DNA from: Phycisphaerae bacterium
GTDB taxonomy: Bacteria; Planctomycetota; Phycisphaerae; Phycisphaerales; SM1A02
DNA: 64,000 nt
Assembly (NCBI GenBank): GCA_016873335.1
Contig: VGXN01000004.1
Coordinates: forward strand, 1 to 64,000
Direction of reading: 5' to 3'
The notes beneath the pieces are model-generated. The model was not told the origin of the DNA. It did no database searches and was given only the letters and a program-made list of their open reading frames with translations. Both the position numbers and the translations under genes were made by a program. Below are positions 20,025-30,963 of the stretch, in pieces. The number at the start of each line of letters is the position of its first letter. Within the stretch, counting starts at the first letter, position 1.

Positions 20025-22139
20025 ATGGCCACCGACCTGAACCGCGTTCGCAACATCGGCATCTGCGCCCATATCGATGCTGGAAAGACCACGGTCACCG
20101 AACGCGTCCTCTTCTACACCGGCAAGATCCACAAGATGGGCGAAGTGCATGAGGGCACCGCCACGATGGACTCGCTGCAGGAAGAGCAGGAGCGCGGCAT
20201 CACGATCCAGTCCGCTGCCACCACCTGCCCGTGGACCCATCAGGGCACGGAGTACAAGATCAATCTGATCGATACCCCGGGCCATGTCGATTTCACCATC
20301 GAAGTGGAGCGCTCACTGCGTGTGCTCGATGGTGCGGTTGCCGTGTTCGACGGCAAGGAAGGTGTGGAGGCGCAGAGCGAGACTGTCTGGCGTCAGGCGG
20401 ACCGTTATGGCGTGCCGCGCCTCTGTCTCATCAACAAGATGGACAAACTCGGCGCGGACTTCGAGTTCTCCTTCGGCTCGATCCTGACGCGCCTTGGTGC
20501 GAACGCTGTCCCTGTCCAGTTCCCCCTCGGCTGGGGCAATGAGTTCAAGGGAATCGTCGATCTGATGTCCATGAAGGCGATGTACTGGTCTGCGGACGAC
20601 GATGGTCAGACCATCCAGGAAGGCGAGATCCCAGAGGAGTGGAAGGAGCAGGCCGAGAAGTGGCGCCACCAGATGATCGAGAAGATCGCCGAGCTCGATG
20701 ATGCGCTCACCGAGAAATACCTCGCGGATCCCGCATCGTTGACGGTTCCCGAGATGAAGGCGGCCCTGCGCAAGGCGACCATCGCCCTGCGCGCGTTCCC
20801 AGTGCTTTGCGGGTCTGCCCTCAAGTACGTGGGCATTCAGCGCGTCCTGGATGCGGTCGTCGACTACTTGCCTTGCCCAACGGAACGCCCCGATGTCGAG
20901 GGCGTCGACAGCAAGGATCCGTCGGTGCGCCTGACGCGTCCGCATTCCGACGCTGCGCCATTCTCCGCGCTCGTCTTCAAGGTCGTGGCGGATGTCGCGG
21001 GAACCCTCACCTACCTGCGCATCTATTCAGGAACGCTGACCAAGGGCATGCGCGTGCTCAACCCGGGCAACGATCGACGCGAGAACGTCTCGCGCCTGTA
21101 CGAGATGCACTCGAAGCACCGCAACGCCCTCGATTCGACGGGCGCCGGACAGATCGTTGCGGTCGTCGGGCTGAAGGACTCCTTCACGGGCGACACACTG
21201 TGCGATCAGGACAACCCGATCATCCTCGAGCGCATGACATTCCCGGAGCCCGTGATCTCGATGTCCATCGAGCCGGTCACCGCCGACGACAAGAAGAAGC
21301 TCGGCGAGGCGCTGACGACGATCCGCCGCGAAGACCCCTCGTTCCGCTCGAACTACAACGAGGAGACCGGCGAGACGATCATCTCGGGCATGGGCGAACT
21401 CCACCTCGAGATCATCAAGAACAAGCTCGTGCGCGACATGAAGATTGGCGTGAACGTCGGCAAGCCGCGTGTGGCGTATCGCGAGACCATCACGGGACGC
21501 GCCGAGAAGGTCCGTGGTCTCTTCAAGAAGCAGACGGGTGGTCGCGGACAGTTCGGTGATGCGGTGGTGAACGTGGCCCCAATCACCAAGGGAGAGGCGG
21601 AAAGCGAAGAACTGGTGATGAAGGATGGCGTGGTGTTCGTCGATGCCATCGCAGGCGGCGTCATCCCGCGCGAGTTCATCCCGAGCGTCGAGTACGGCGC
21701 GCGGCAAGCGGCTGCGAGCGGCATTCTCGGCGGATATCCCGTCATCAATGTCAAGGTGGAACTGGTCTACGGCTCGTACCACGACGTCGACTCCAGCCAG
21801 ATCGCTTTCGAACAGGCTGGTGCGCTCGCCTTCCGCGAGGCGTGCACCAAGGCAGGGTTGGCGCTGCTTGAGCCGATCATGAAGTTGGTCGTCACCACGC
21901 CCGATGAGTTCTTCGGCAACGTCTCCGGTGACATCGCGAGCCGCCGCGGACAGATCGTCGACAGTGAGGTGCGTGGCGTGGTTCGTCTGGTGACCGCCGA
22001 AGTTCCGCTGTCGGAACTCTTCGGCTACACCACGAGCCTCCGCTCGATGAGCCAGGGTCGCGCGAGCAGCAGCATGGAACCGCTGACCTATCGCATCATG
22101 CCCGATCGCCTGAAGGACGAAGTCCTCGCCCAGCAGTGA
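20025..22139 (+). CDS. fusA: elongation factor G
   Basis: [57 protein letters not shown]; start [10 protein letters not shown] preceded by GAAGGAAC. Confidence 0.96.
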   Translation: MATDLNRVRNIGICAHIDAGKTTVTERVLFYTGKIHKMGEVHEGTATMDSLQEEQERGITIQSAATTCPWTHQGTEYKINLIDTPGHVDFTIEVERSLRVLDGAVAVFDGKEGVEAQSETVWRQADRYGVPRLCLINKMDKLGADFEFSFGSILTRLGANAVPVQFPLGWGNEFKGIVDLMSMKAMYWSADDDGQTIQEGEIPEEWKEQAEKWRHQMIEKIAELDDALTEKYLADPASLTVPEMKAALRKATIALRAFPVLCGSALKYVGIQRVLDAVVDYLPCPTERPDVEGVDSKDPSVRLTRPHSDAAPFSALVFKVVADVAGTLTYLRIYSGTLTKGMRVLNPGNDRRENVSRLYEMHSKHRNALDSTGAGQIVAVVGLKDSFTGDTLCDQDNPIILERMTFPEPVISMSIEPVTADDKKKLGEALTTIRREDPSFRSNYNEETGETIISGMGELHLEIIKNKLVRDMKIGVNVGKPRVAYRETITGRAEKVRGLFKKQTGGRGQFGDAVVNVAPITKGEAESEELVMKDGVVFVDAIAGGVIPREFIPSVEYGARQAAASGILGGYPVINVKVELVYGSYHDVDSSQIAFEQAGALAFREACTKAGLALLEPIMKLVVTTPDEFFGNVSGDIASRRGQIVDSEVRGVVRLVTAEVPLSELFGYTTSLRSMSQGRASSSMEPLTYRIMPDRLKDEVLAQQ

Positions 22140-23323
22140 TGGACGGCGGCAACGGAGCGCCGCGAACTGTGACGAGCACACCGCCGCCCCGCACAAGCAA
22201 GTCGCGTGCGCAGGTGTTGTTGGATCGTGCGGCGCGGCTGGCACTTCGCGGTCACGGGGCGGTTGAACCAAACCCGATGGTTGGGTGCGTCCTGCTCGCA
22301 CACGATGGCAGCATCGCTGCCGTCGCGCATCACCGCGCGCTTGGCGGCGCCCATGCCGAGGCCGCCGCGCTCCTGCAGGCAGGTGAACGCGCCCGAGGCG
22401 GCACGGCGCTCATCACACTCGAACCCTGCGACCATCATGGTCGAACACCCCCCTGCTCGCTGGCGCTCTGCCGTGCGGGCGTGCGCGAGGTGATCTACGG
22501 CGAGTCTGATCCGAACCCAGCCGCGGCGGGCGGCGCAGCGCGGCTGCGCAGGAGCGGCATCGATGTCTGGCAGTGCTCGACGGCGTGGACGCGCTGGCTG
22601 CACGCACCCTTTTCCCTCCGCGTACGGGAACGGCGCCCGTGGGTCATCGCCAAGTGGGCGCAGGACCGCACGGGGGCCACGGCCGTGCGTGCCGGCACGG
22701 ATCGTTGGATCAGTTCACTGCGTTGCCGCGCGATGGTGCACCGTGAACGCGCACGCGTCGATGCCGTGCTGGTTGGCATCGGCACGGTGCTCACCGATGA
22801 CCCGCATCTGCTTCCTCGGGTCCCTGTGCGCAGACGGACCCCGCTGCGTGCGGTGATCGATCCCTTTCTCGATGTGCCGCTGCACTCGCAGTTGGTGCGC
22901 ACGGTCAGCGATGGACCGGTGACCGTGTTCACAACAGCCGATGCGCTCAGCGCGCGCCCAGATGCGGCGCAGCGGCTTCGGCAAACTGGCGTGGTCGTTC
23001 GCCCGCTTCTTCCAGATGCGCCAGGCCCGTCGCCCCTGCGCGGCGTGTCCGAACACGGCCTTCGCGGTTGTCTTGAAGCGCTTGGCGCGGATGGAGTATC
23101 GACCGTGCTTTGTGAGGGTGGTGCCCGGCTCATTGGCGCACTGTTCGCCGCAGACCTTGTCGATGATGCGTGGGTGTTCACCTCGTCCCACGCGCTCGAA
23201 TGCCCAGCGCCTGATCCGCGGCAGATCGACTTCCCCAAGGGCGATGCCTTTTCACTGCATGCGTCGGTCATGCGCAGCAGCGACCGTGTGGAGTGCTGGC
23301 GACGAACGCGTCAAGGCACCTGA
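22139..23323 (+). CDS. ribD: bifunctional riboflavin biosynthesis deaminase/reductase RibD
   Basis: ARLALRGHGAVEPNPMVGCVLL, HAEAAALLQAG, LEPCDHHGRTPPCSLAL, reductase domain with VLCEGGARLIGALF. ATG overlaps fusA stop. Confidence 0.93.
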   Translation: MDGGNGAPRTVTSTPPPRTSKSRAQVLLDRAARLALRGHGAVEPNPMVGCVLLAHDGSIAAVAHHRALGGAHAEAAALLQAGERARGGTALITLEPCDHHGRTPPCSLALCRAGVREVIYGESDPNPAAAGGAARLRRSGIDVWQCSTAWTRWLHAPFSLRVRERRPWVIAKWAQDRTGATAVRAGTDRWISSLRCRAMVHRERARVDAVLVGIGTVLTDDPHLLPRVPVRRRTPLRAVIDPFLDVPLHSQLVRTVSDGPVTVFTTADALSARPDAAQRLRQTGVVVRPLLPDAPGPSPLRGVSEHGLRGCLEALGADGVSTVLCEGGARLIGALFAADLVDDAWVFTSSHALECPAPDPRQIDFPKGDAFSLHASVMRSSDRVECWRRTRQGT

Positions 23324-24753
23324 TCGGTCGGCGGCACAACGGGGTTCATGCGCTGCGCAGCAGGCATGCAGGACTGCGCATCGAGCCGAAGTCCGAACGA
23401 CGATGGATGGATCCGCAGGACACCACTTCCATCATCGATGCCAAACCGTCCATTGTTTCGCTCCTGCACGACCGACAGTGCGGCGAGTTCTCTCCCGTCG
23501 AATGACTCAGCGACGATCCGACCTGCAACCAAATCAGCCGATGGTCGCTCAAGCGTCAACTCGGATGCTCGCGCCTTGCACAGTTTGGCGAGCAGCGATT
23601 CTGCTGCCGCCTTGTCCGCCTTCGACTCGCCTTGTGCGTTCACCACCCTCCAATCGCCGGCGCTCCGCTGCAGCCGCCAGTTCTCCCCGCCGATCGGCTC
23701 GAAGCGAAGCGCGGCAATGTCCTCGGCCCGGCAACCCGTTGCGGTCGGATCCACCAGCAACAGCCCAATCGGTACCGCTGCCGCAACCGCCGTCGCATCG
23801 AGTTCGAGCACCGCCTCCGGTCGCTGCGTCAGGCGCGCAAACCGCTCGGCCGCGCCGCTGCGCACAGGCGACCCGATCTCAAGCCGCTCCACGTCATCGA
23901 GGCGCGTGACGCTCCCATCGGAAGCGACGGACTGCCGCTGACTGTGAACTTCCACCATGGTGGTCGGTCGATCGAGGCCGAACGGCAGCAGTTCGGTGGG
24001 ATTGTCCGCAACGAATCCGCTTGTCTGCGCGCGCTCAAGAGCCTCGAGCCATCGCTCGATCGCTCCTCGGTCGGCGCGCGTGTTGAGCGGTGACACGAGG
24101 CGCCACTGCGGACCTTCGCGGACCACCTCGATGCGCTCGACGCCACCTTGCGTCCGTTGCTCGCACACAAGCCGAGTGCACTCGACATCAGCACGCGAAA
24201 AGAGGAACGGCGTTCGCCACTGACGGAAGTCGCCAAGCAGTGCCGCATCATGGAAGGTGGAACGCGCAACACGCGGCATCGGATCCGCATCCGTGCACAT
24301 CCAAGCGAAGCCAGCGGGAAGTCGAGCACCCAGGCGCAGCGTCAATGCGCCAGCGCCCCAACCGAACTCCACCGTCGGCGCCTCGGGCGTCAGTCCGGTC
24401 GCGATCATCGTGTCATCCGCCGCAGCAACCGCAGCACTCTCGCGAATCTGCACCTCCGCCGCGCGAGCAACCAACGCATCGACCTCCGCATCCTGCATCG
24501 GAAACTCGAATGGCTTCGACTGCCACCAGCGCCCATCACGGCGGACGAACTCGATGACGTTCTCCGCCCCGCGGCGGACGGTCACGCGCTGCACATCTGC
24601 CCAAGGCACGGATCCCTCGCTGATCATGCGCCGCAGCCCACCGACCGAATCCTCCTGCGCACTTCCAGACTGCGATGCGAACCAGACAACCACCGCCAGC
24701 GATGCGAGGATCACAGCGACGATCCAGAGGCGCAGGAGCGGTCGCCCCATCAT
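23311..24753 (-). CDS. DUF4340-type protein of GldA/F/G-like ABC system
   Basis: Single N-terminal TM (LLRLWIVAVILASLAVVVW), repeated WWQSKPFEFP/W-R-L beta modules; downstream of GldFG-like fusion with ATGA-type overlap. Confidence 0.65.
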   Translation of the reverse strand: MMGRPLLRLWIVAVILASLAVVVWFASQSGSAQEDSVGGLRRMISEGSVPWADVQRVTVRRGAENVIEFVRRDGRWWQSKPFEFPMQDAEVDALVARAAEVQIRESAAVAAADDTMIATGLTPEAPTVEFGWGAGALTLRLGARLPAGFAWMCTDADPMPRVARSTFHDAALLGDFRQWRTPFLFSRADVECTRLVCEQRTQGGVERIEVVREGPQWRLVSPLNTRADRGAIERWLEALERAQTSGFVADNPTELLPFGLDRPTTMVEVHSQRQSVASDGSVTRLDDVERLEIGSPVRSGAAERFARLTQRPEAVLELDATAVAAAVPIGLLLVDPTATGCRAEDIAALRFEPIGGENWRLQRSAGDWRVVNAQGESKADKAAAESLLAKLCKARASELTLERPSADLVAGRIVAESFDGRELAALSVVQERNNGRFGIDDGSGVLRIHPSSFGLRLDAQSCMPAAQRMNPVVPPTDQVP

Positions 24754-27506
24754 CCGCGCGACCTCCACCAGCGAATCACAAGACCGACAAGGAGAAGCGA
24801 AGCGGGCAGCATGAGCGACAACCCCGCTGTCCACTGCAAGCGTTCACGCACGGAGATCTCGCCGATGCGAGAGGTCTGCCGCGCACTGCCACTGTCGCCC
24901 AGACGGGCATCCAGTCCGGCAAGCCACAGTGTGGCGTTGACCGCCAGTTCGCGGTTTCCTGGCGTGACAAGCACATTGCCAGAGCCAGCCACAGTGCGCG
25001 CCGCATCCACCACCGAGGTGAACATCCAGGAGGGCGAACCGATGACGAGCGCACGTGGGCGCATCCCACCGAGGACGGCGCGTTCCGACGCGACCGCCAC
25101 GCTGATGCCAGCGTCGAGCGCGGCTGTCGAGCGCGGATCGGGTGAACGCCTCCGCCAGTCGCGCTCCATGGAACGAGCAGGCGCAGCCGGCGCGAAGAGC
25201 AATCCAATCGCCTCGGCGTTTGTGCGCGCGGGCAACACGGGTACCGCCACTTGAACGCCAACCCTCTGGCCCGCGAGCGCACGAGCAATCGGCAGATCGC
25301 TCTCACCCGCGAGCAGTTCCAGGCGAGTTCTGCGCTCGGTCTTTCCCTCACCCACGGGGATGTCGTCCACGATCACCGAATCTGTCTGCGCAGCAGCGCC
25401 CAACTTGAACGCCGCCTCTGCCCAGGGATCAGGTCGACCCGCAAGCGGACGAAGGCTCGGGCCGATCGACAGCAGCAGCGGTCGTCCCTCCGCGATGAGA
25501 CCTGCGACTGCCTCAAGAAGCGCACGTTCGCGCGCGTCCCTCTCGAGCGACACTGTGCGCGGCGGCACCACCATCCAGACGCTCAGCGGACGCGCGATCG
25601 GCTGTGGCGCCGCAGTCACTTGCCACTCGCGCAGATCGATGCGCGCCGCGCGGCAGGCATCGGCAATCGCCGACACATCGCTGCCATCGCCCGTCGGCAA
25701 CAGGAGCGAACGCTCCTCCGAGTGCACGAGCACCAGTTCCGGACGCGCATCGTCCAAGATGCTGCGCATCGACGCATCGATGAGCTGCTCCATTCGGAAG
25801 CGGCGGTCAAATCGAACGACGCTCGATGCGTCGCTGGCATTCACCGCTAGTGCGGAATCGGGAATGAAGGCGACGCCATGCGGCGATTCGATTACAAGTC
25901 CACCACCCACCGCAAGTCCAACCGAGACATCCTGCAGCGGGTCGTTCTCGAGTGCATCGATCGCATCCACCGTCCGCAGCAGTGCCCGCGCACGCACACC
26001 AAGCTCCGGGCGCATGCGCTGCGCCAGTTCGACAATCTCCGGAGCGGCATCGCTGGCGATGCCACGTTCCACCAGCCATGTCGAGAACGCGCCGAGTTGC
26101 GTCCCCCAGTCGCGGTTGTGCGCGCCGACAACCAACGCAACCTCGCCAGCGTCGGGAAGCGCACGATCGGGGCGACTGACGCGCATCGCATCGATTGTGC
26201 GGAGAATCGCCGGGGTTCCCACCGCGAGGGCGCGCAATGCGCTGCGCACACGTTCGAGTTGCACGCGATCCGCAGAGCCATCCGGGAGTCGGTCGATCAC
26301 CGCGCCCAAGCGATCCGACTCGCTGCCCGCAAACGATGCGAGTCGTTCCATCTCCACGCATCCGTTGTCCACCGCTGCACCGCTGTCCGCGGTCGCCGAT
26401 CGATGGCGACGGATAAGTGCATCCACCCACTGCGCGTAGTCCGCCGCACCGCGCTGCGCCGTCGGATCGATGCGGGTCCATGCGATCTCGGCACCCTCGG
26501 ATGCTGCGGATCGGCGAAGTGCCGCAAGCACATCCTCCAGCTGATCGCCAACACCGCCGCTGAGCGCGCCACCTGAATCGATCCATGTGACGCGCCAGGC
26601 TCCCTTCGTGCCGCGCAACAGCGCAGCCAACTGCGGCGCCACTTCCCACTGCCGCCCCTTGGTCAAGTCGACGGCCGAGCGCAGGAAGGGAGCACGGGCA
26701 ACGATGCAGACCGAAACGGCGATGGCGAGCCCAGCAAGCACACCAGACATGATTCGCAGACTCACCCGGAACGGCGTTCGACCCGATGAGCGTTCCGCAT
26801 CGGTGCGCTGCAGCGCCCATGCGCCTGTCAGAAACAGGAATGTTGCGGCGAGGAAGTAGATCACATCCGCGCTGTCGACTGCGCCCGTGAGGAACCCCTC
26901 AAGTCGCCGGATCGGATCCGCTGCGAAGAGAAGATCAGCCTGATCCGCAGTCAGTGCGGGAGCAACCGAGCGCAGTCCGATCAGCAGCACGAGCCAGAAG
27001 AAGAATGTGCCGAGATAGGCGACCGAAGCGCTTGTCGTCAGCGATCCGAAGAACACGCCTGAAGCGAGCGCCGCGCTTCCAAGAAGAAAGACGCCGAGCG
27101 CGGCACAGAGGCACTCGCCAACATCCGGATCGGCAAGCGATTCAAGCACGGCGAAGGGAGCGCCGACACCGACGAGCACGAGTGCGAACACCCCCACCAT
27201 GCCGGCCAACCAACGCCCAAGCACCAGTGAAGATGGTCCCGTCGGACTTGTGGCGAGCACTTCCCAGAAGCCACTGCGCCGATCCTCCGTCGTCGGTCGC
27301 AGCGAGATGGCGGGCGCAACGAGCAGCATCGCCCAGCCCGCAGCGGCCGCCACCGCACGAATCTCCGCTGGTGCCCCGGGGGCGATGGCGGCGACTCCAG
27401 AGATGACCCCCGTCACCAGCGCAAAGACGGCGAGCGCACCCCACGCCGTTGTGGTCATGAACAGCGCTCCTGTCTCACGACGCGCGATCGACAGCAGCGC
27501 GCGCAT
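24750..27506 (-). CDS. fused ABC-2 permease + GldG-like extracytoplasmic protein
   Basis: Six-TM ABC-2-like N-terminus (ETGALFMTTTAWGALAVFALVTGVISG...) followed by large GldG-like soluble domain and C-terminal TM (LSLMLPASLLLVGLVIRWWRSR). Confidence 0.7.
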   Translation of the reverse strand: MRALLSIARRETGALFMTTTAWGALAVFALVTGVISGVAAIAPGAPAEIRAVAAAAGWAMLLVAPAISLRPTTEDRRSGFWEVLATSPTGPSSLVLGRWLAGMVGVFALVLVGVGAPFAVLESLADPDVGECLCAALGVFLLGSAALASGVFFGSLTTSASVAYLGTFFFWLVLLIGLRSVAPALTADQADLLFAADPIRRLEGFLTGAVDSADVIYFLAATFLFLTGAWALQRTDAERSSGRTPFRVSLRIMSGVLAGLAIAVSVCIVARAPFLRSAVDLTKGRQWEVAPQLAALLRGTKGAWRVTWIDSGGALSGGVGDQLEDVLAALRRSAASEGAEIAWTRIDPTAQRGAADYAQWVDALIRRHRSATADSGAAVDNGCVEMERLASFAGSESDRLGAVIDRLPDGSADRVQLERVRSALRALAVGTPAILRTIDAMRVSRPDRALPDAGEVALVVGAHNRDWGTQLGAFSTWLVERGIASDAAPEIVELAQRMRPELGVRARALLRTVDAIDALENDPLQDVSVGLAVGGGLVIESPHGVAFIPDSALAVNASDASSVVRFDRRFRMEQLIDASMRSILDDARPELVLVHSEERSLLLPTGDGSDVSAIADACRAARIDLREWQVTAAPQPIARPLSVWMVVPPRTVSLERDARERALLEAVAGLIAEGRPLLLSIGPSLRPLAGRPDPWAEAAFKLGAAAQTDSVIVDDIPVGEGKTERRTRLELLAGESDLPIARALAGQRVGVQVAVPVLPARTNAEAIGLLFAPAAPARSMERDWRRRSPDPRSTAALDAGISVAVASERAVLGGMRPRALVIGSPSWMFTSVVDAARTVAGSGNVLVTPGNRELAVNATLWLAGLDARLGDSGSARQTSRIGEISVRERLQWTAGLSLMLPASLLLVGLVIRWWRSRG

Positions 27507-28453
27507 CAGCGATTGCCCCCTGCTCGACCGACCAACCTCGCGAACACATCCTCCAAAGGCGGCGTGACGCGCTCAAAGCGCCGCACGGATGCGCCCGAGC
27601 GCTGCAGCACGGCTGCGATTTGAGTCGGCAGTGCAGCCGCATCCGGGTGGCTTTCGTCCGCAGCGACCACGATGCCGGTCCAACCGTCCGCAAGCGACTC
27701 CGACTGCACCTCGAGAACGCCCGCCACGGACCGAAGCGCACCGACATCTCCTCCCGTGCACTCAAGGCCAAAGCGCGCGGCAACGGCGCCGCGGCGGCGA
27801 AGATCGCTTGCCGTCCCCTGCGCCACAAGCCGACCGCCACCAAGCAGCACGAGATGGTCGCAAACCGCCTCGACCTCCGCAAGATTGTGGCTCGAGAAGA
27901 GAACGGTGTGCTCGCCACGCAACGACTGCACAAGTCCGCGAAACGCCTGCGCAGTCATCGGGTCGAGACCCGTGGCAGGTTCATCAAGAATCACAACAGC
28001 GGGCGATGCGACGAGCGCAGCGGCAAGTCCGACGCGCTGACGGAACCCGCGGCTCAACGAACCCACGAGCTTCCGACGCACGGACTCGAGCTGACAGCGC
28101 TCCACCACTCGTGCCACCGCTGCCCTGTGATCACGCGGCGCGACACCCCAGAGACCGCAGCGAAACCGCAAGTACTCATCGACACGTGCTTCGGGCGGCA
28201 GCGCATTCGACTCGGGCAGGTAGCCGATGGAACGCCGCGCGAGCATCGGATCGCGCTGCACGTCCGCCGAACCCACACGCAGGGAGCCTGCATCGGGGGT
28301 GATCGCACCGGCAAGCATGCGAATCGTCGTGGTCTTTCCGGCACCGTTGGGGCCAAGAAATCCGCAGACCGAACCAGAGGGCACCTCAAACGAGAGGTTG
28401 TCCACTGCGCGCGTACGCCCGAAGGACTTGGTGACCTGATCGACGGTGATCAT
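27506..28453 (-). CDS. ABC transporter ATP-binding protein (GldA-like)
   Basis: Walker A GPNGAGKTT, signature LSRGFRQRVGLAAAL, Walker B VVILDEPATGLDP. Confidence 0.93.
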   Translation of the reverse strand: MITVDQVTKSFGRTRAVDNLSFEVPSGSVCGFLGPNGAGKTTTIRMLAGAITPDAGSLRVGSADVQRDPMLARRSIGYLPESNALPPEARVDEYLRFRCGLWGVAPRDHRAAVARVVERCQLESVRRKLVGSLSRGFRQRVGLAAALVASPAVVILDEPATGLDPMTAQAFRGLVQSLRGEHTVLFSSHNLAEVEAVCDHLVLLGGGRLVAQGTASDLRRRGAVAARFGLECTGGDVGALRSVAGVLEVQSESLADGWTGIVVAADESHPDAAALPTQIAAVLQRSGASVRRFERVTPPLEDVFARLVGRAGGNR

Positions 28454-28492
28454 GGTGAATAGGCGGGCGTGAAGCGTACACTCGCCGCTTCG

Positions 28493-29947
28493 ATGCCGAA
28501 CTCGAAGCCCCCCGCATCGCCGCTCAACCTGCTCGACAATGTCGGCGCGGGTATCGGCATCGTGGATGCCACGGGCGAAGTCATCTGGATGACATCGCGC
28601 CTCGCGGAGCAGCCTGCCGAGACGCTTCGGCTCTTTGCCGAACAGTGCGCACTTGCGCTGCCACAGTTTGCCACTTCACCGACGCTCCACCTGCGGAAGC
28701 GTTTTCGATCGGGCTCCAACACGTTCGAACTCCTCATCTCCCCAGCCCCTGGCGGTGGCGCCTCGGGCGTTCTCTTCGATGTTTCCGTCCACACACGCCT
28801 TTCGGAACGCCTCGATGCCGTCGACGCGGCAGGCGCCGACCTGCTCGATCTCGACGCACAGATCGTCAATCCTCTCAATGTGGCGGAACGCCTTGCGCTG
28901 CTCGAAGGGAAGATCGCGCAGGCGATGGAGCGCGAGTTCCCAGGGCAGCCCTACGAAATCCGTCTCCGAAATCGCAAGACCGATCAACTCGAACTGGTCA
29001 TTGGTCACGGCATCGACCCGCTGCGGATCGGTGAATCGATCTTTGCGCGCCCGGCTGCCAACGGCATTTCAGGCATCGTGGCAAGTTCTGGGCGCAGTTT
29101 CATCTGCCCGAACACGGACACGGATCCGAACTACCTGCCTGGACTGCCGGGTGCGCGGTCGAGCCTGACCGTTCCGATGCTGCTTCGGGAGCGTGTGATT
29201 GGCATCGTCAATGTCGAGTCGCTTCGCGCGAATGCGTTCCATGAAGATGACTGCCTCGCGCTCGAGACCTACGGGCGTTACATGGCGATGGCCCTCAACA
29301 TTCTGGACATGCTCATTGTGGAACGCTCATCCACCAGCGAGCGGGTCAGCGCGATCTTGCGAGACGAACTGGCGGTGCCGACGCAGCGTCTTCGGGACGC
29401 CACGATGGACGTTGCCATGGGAAAACTCGGCGCCTTCGAGCATCTCGAACGGGCGCTCGAAATGCTCTCGGCCAGGATCAAGGGTGCGACATCAGGTCCG
29501 CAGTCCGTGCTGGGCATTGATCGCCTGCCCCGCGACCGATCACGCGATCCTTGGATCGAAGGCAAGCGAATCCTTGTTGCCGATGACGATGCGAATGTGC
29601 GCGAGACGATTCAGGGACTGCTTCAGGAGGCGGGCGGACTCGTGGAGAACCGACCCGATGGGAGCGCGGCACTCGAACTCGTTCGGCGCGCCCAAGATGA
29701 GGGCAAGCCCTTCGATCTGGTGATCTCCGATGTGCGCATGCCGGACCGCAACGGATACGAGGTGTTCCGAGGCACACGCGAGGCATCACCCGCGTGCGCG
29801 TTTCTGATGATGACAGGGTTCGGCTACGACCCGAACCATTCGATCGTCCGATCGACGCAAGACGGACTCAGCAATTTCCTGTTCAAGCCCTTCCAGGCAG
29901 GTGTCCTGCTCGAAGAAGTCCGCAAGGCGCTCGGCGCGCCCCAATAG
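28493..29947 (+). CDS. PAS-like/GAF domain protein with C-terminal response-regulator receiver domain
   Basis: GAF region (RSSLTVPMLLRERVIGIVNVES) and receiver (KRILVADDDANVRETIQGLL...DLVISDVRMPDRNGYEVF...NFLFKPF). Start chosen at ATG 28493 because of TACACT at 28477. Confidence 0.85.
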   Translation: MPNSKPPASPLNLLDNVGAGIGIVDATGEVIWMTSRLAEQPAETLRLFAEQCALALPQFATSPTLHLRKRFRSGSNTFELLISPAPGGGASGVLFDVSVHTRLSERLDAVDAAGADLLDLDAQIVNPLNVAERLALLEGKIAQAMEREFPGQPYEIRLRNRKTDQLELVIGHGIDPLRIGESIFARPAANGISGIVASSGRSFICPNTDTDPNYLPGLPGARSSLTVPMLLRERVIGIVNVESLRANAFHEDDCLALETYGRYMAMALNILDMLIVERSSTSERVSAILRDELAVPTQRLRDATMDVAMGKLGAFEHLERALEMLSARIKGATSGPQSVLGIDRLPRDRSRDPWIEGKRILVADDDANVRETIQGLLQEAGGLVENRPDGSAALELVRRAQDEGKPFDLVISDVRMPDRNGYEVFRGTREASPACAFLMMTGFGYDPNHSIVRSTQDGLSNFLFKPFQAGVLLEEVRKALGAPQ

Positions 29948-29948
29948 G

Positions 29949-30917
29949 TCACGGGGTGCGCCGCGCGCGGAGCAGCCGCGGCAGGCGCTCAAGATCGCGC
30001 AGCACCACAGCCTCCATCAGTCCGCTCGATGATGCGATCTGCCGAGCAGCCTGCTCTTGGCTTGCAGCGATCTCGCACAGGAGCACGCCGCCAGGGCGGA
30101 GAAGGCGAGGCGCACACTCCACCACGCGCCGCACCACTGCAAGCCCGTCCACACCACCGCGGAGCGCAGTCTCCGGCTCCCAAGCTCGGACATTCTGCGG
30201 CACATCCTTCCACTCCGCATCGCTGACATACGGCGGATTCGCGCACAGCACGTCGACACTGCCCTCGATACCGAAATCGGCGAGCGCACCATCCAAATCT
30301 CCCTGCACGACCTCGACGACAGACTCGAGCCTGTTCGCAGCGACATTCCGACGCGCAAGTTCCACGGCAGCTGGCACAACATCCGTTGCAATCACCCGAA
30401 GCCCACGAAGCGCATCGACCTCCGAGGCGCCGCGTTCATCCGCTCCCGGCCCCTTCCATGCCAACTGCCGCCGCCCCGTGCGCTGAACGCGCAGTGCGCG
30501 CGCCACTGCGATGGCGATGCACCCAGTCCCCGTACAGAGATCCACGATGCACAGCGGCGCACCCGTCTCACATGCTGCACCCGCGATGCGAACCGCTTCC
30601 TCCACGAGCAACTCCGTGCACGGACGCGGAATCAGCGTCGACGGTCCGACCTCAAGCTCACATCCGTGGAACGCCCACCGACCGACGAGGTACTGCACCG
30701 GTTCATGCCGACCGGCGCGCTGCACCAGTGCACGGAGCTTCGCAAGTTCCTCCGCCGTCGCCACGCGATCCACATCGAGGTACGTCCGCAGGCGTTCACA
30801 CTCGAGGACATGCGCGATCAACAGGTCGGAGGACAACTGCGGCGATTCGACCCCCTTTTCTTCGAGAAACAGGTTCATCCATGCGCGCAAGCGGCGAATC
30901 GTCCATGGCTCTGCCAC
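29949..30917 (-). CDS. prmC: peptide chain release factor N5-glutamine methyltransferase
   Basis: NPPYVS motif, VDLCTGTGCIAIAVA, LVGRWAFHGCELEVGPSTLIPRPCTE. Confidence 0.93.
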   Translation of the reverse strand: MAEPWTIRRLRAWMNLFLEEKGVESPQLSSDLLIAHVLECERLRTYLDVDRVATAEELAKLRALVQRAGRHEPVQYLVGRWAFHGCELEVGPSTLIPRPCTELLVEEAVRIAGAACETGAPLCIVDLCTGTGCIAIAVARALRVQRTGRRQLAWKGPGADERGASEVDALRGLRVIATDVVPAAVELARRNVAANRLESVVEVVQGDLDGALADFGIEGSVDVLCANPPYVSDAEWKDVPQNVRAWEPETALRGGVDGLAVVRRVVECAPRLLRPGGVLLCEIAASQEQAARQIASSSGLMEAVVLRDLERLPRLLRARRTP

Positions 30918-30963
30918 CACCGAATCGTAACGCGTGGGGAGGTAGAATCATCGGTCCCACCCA

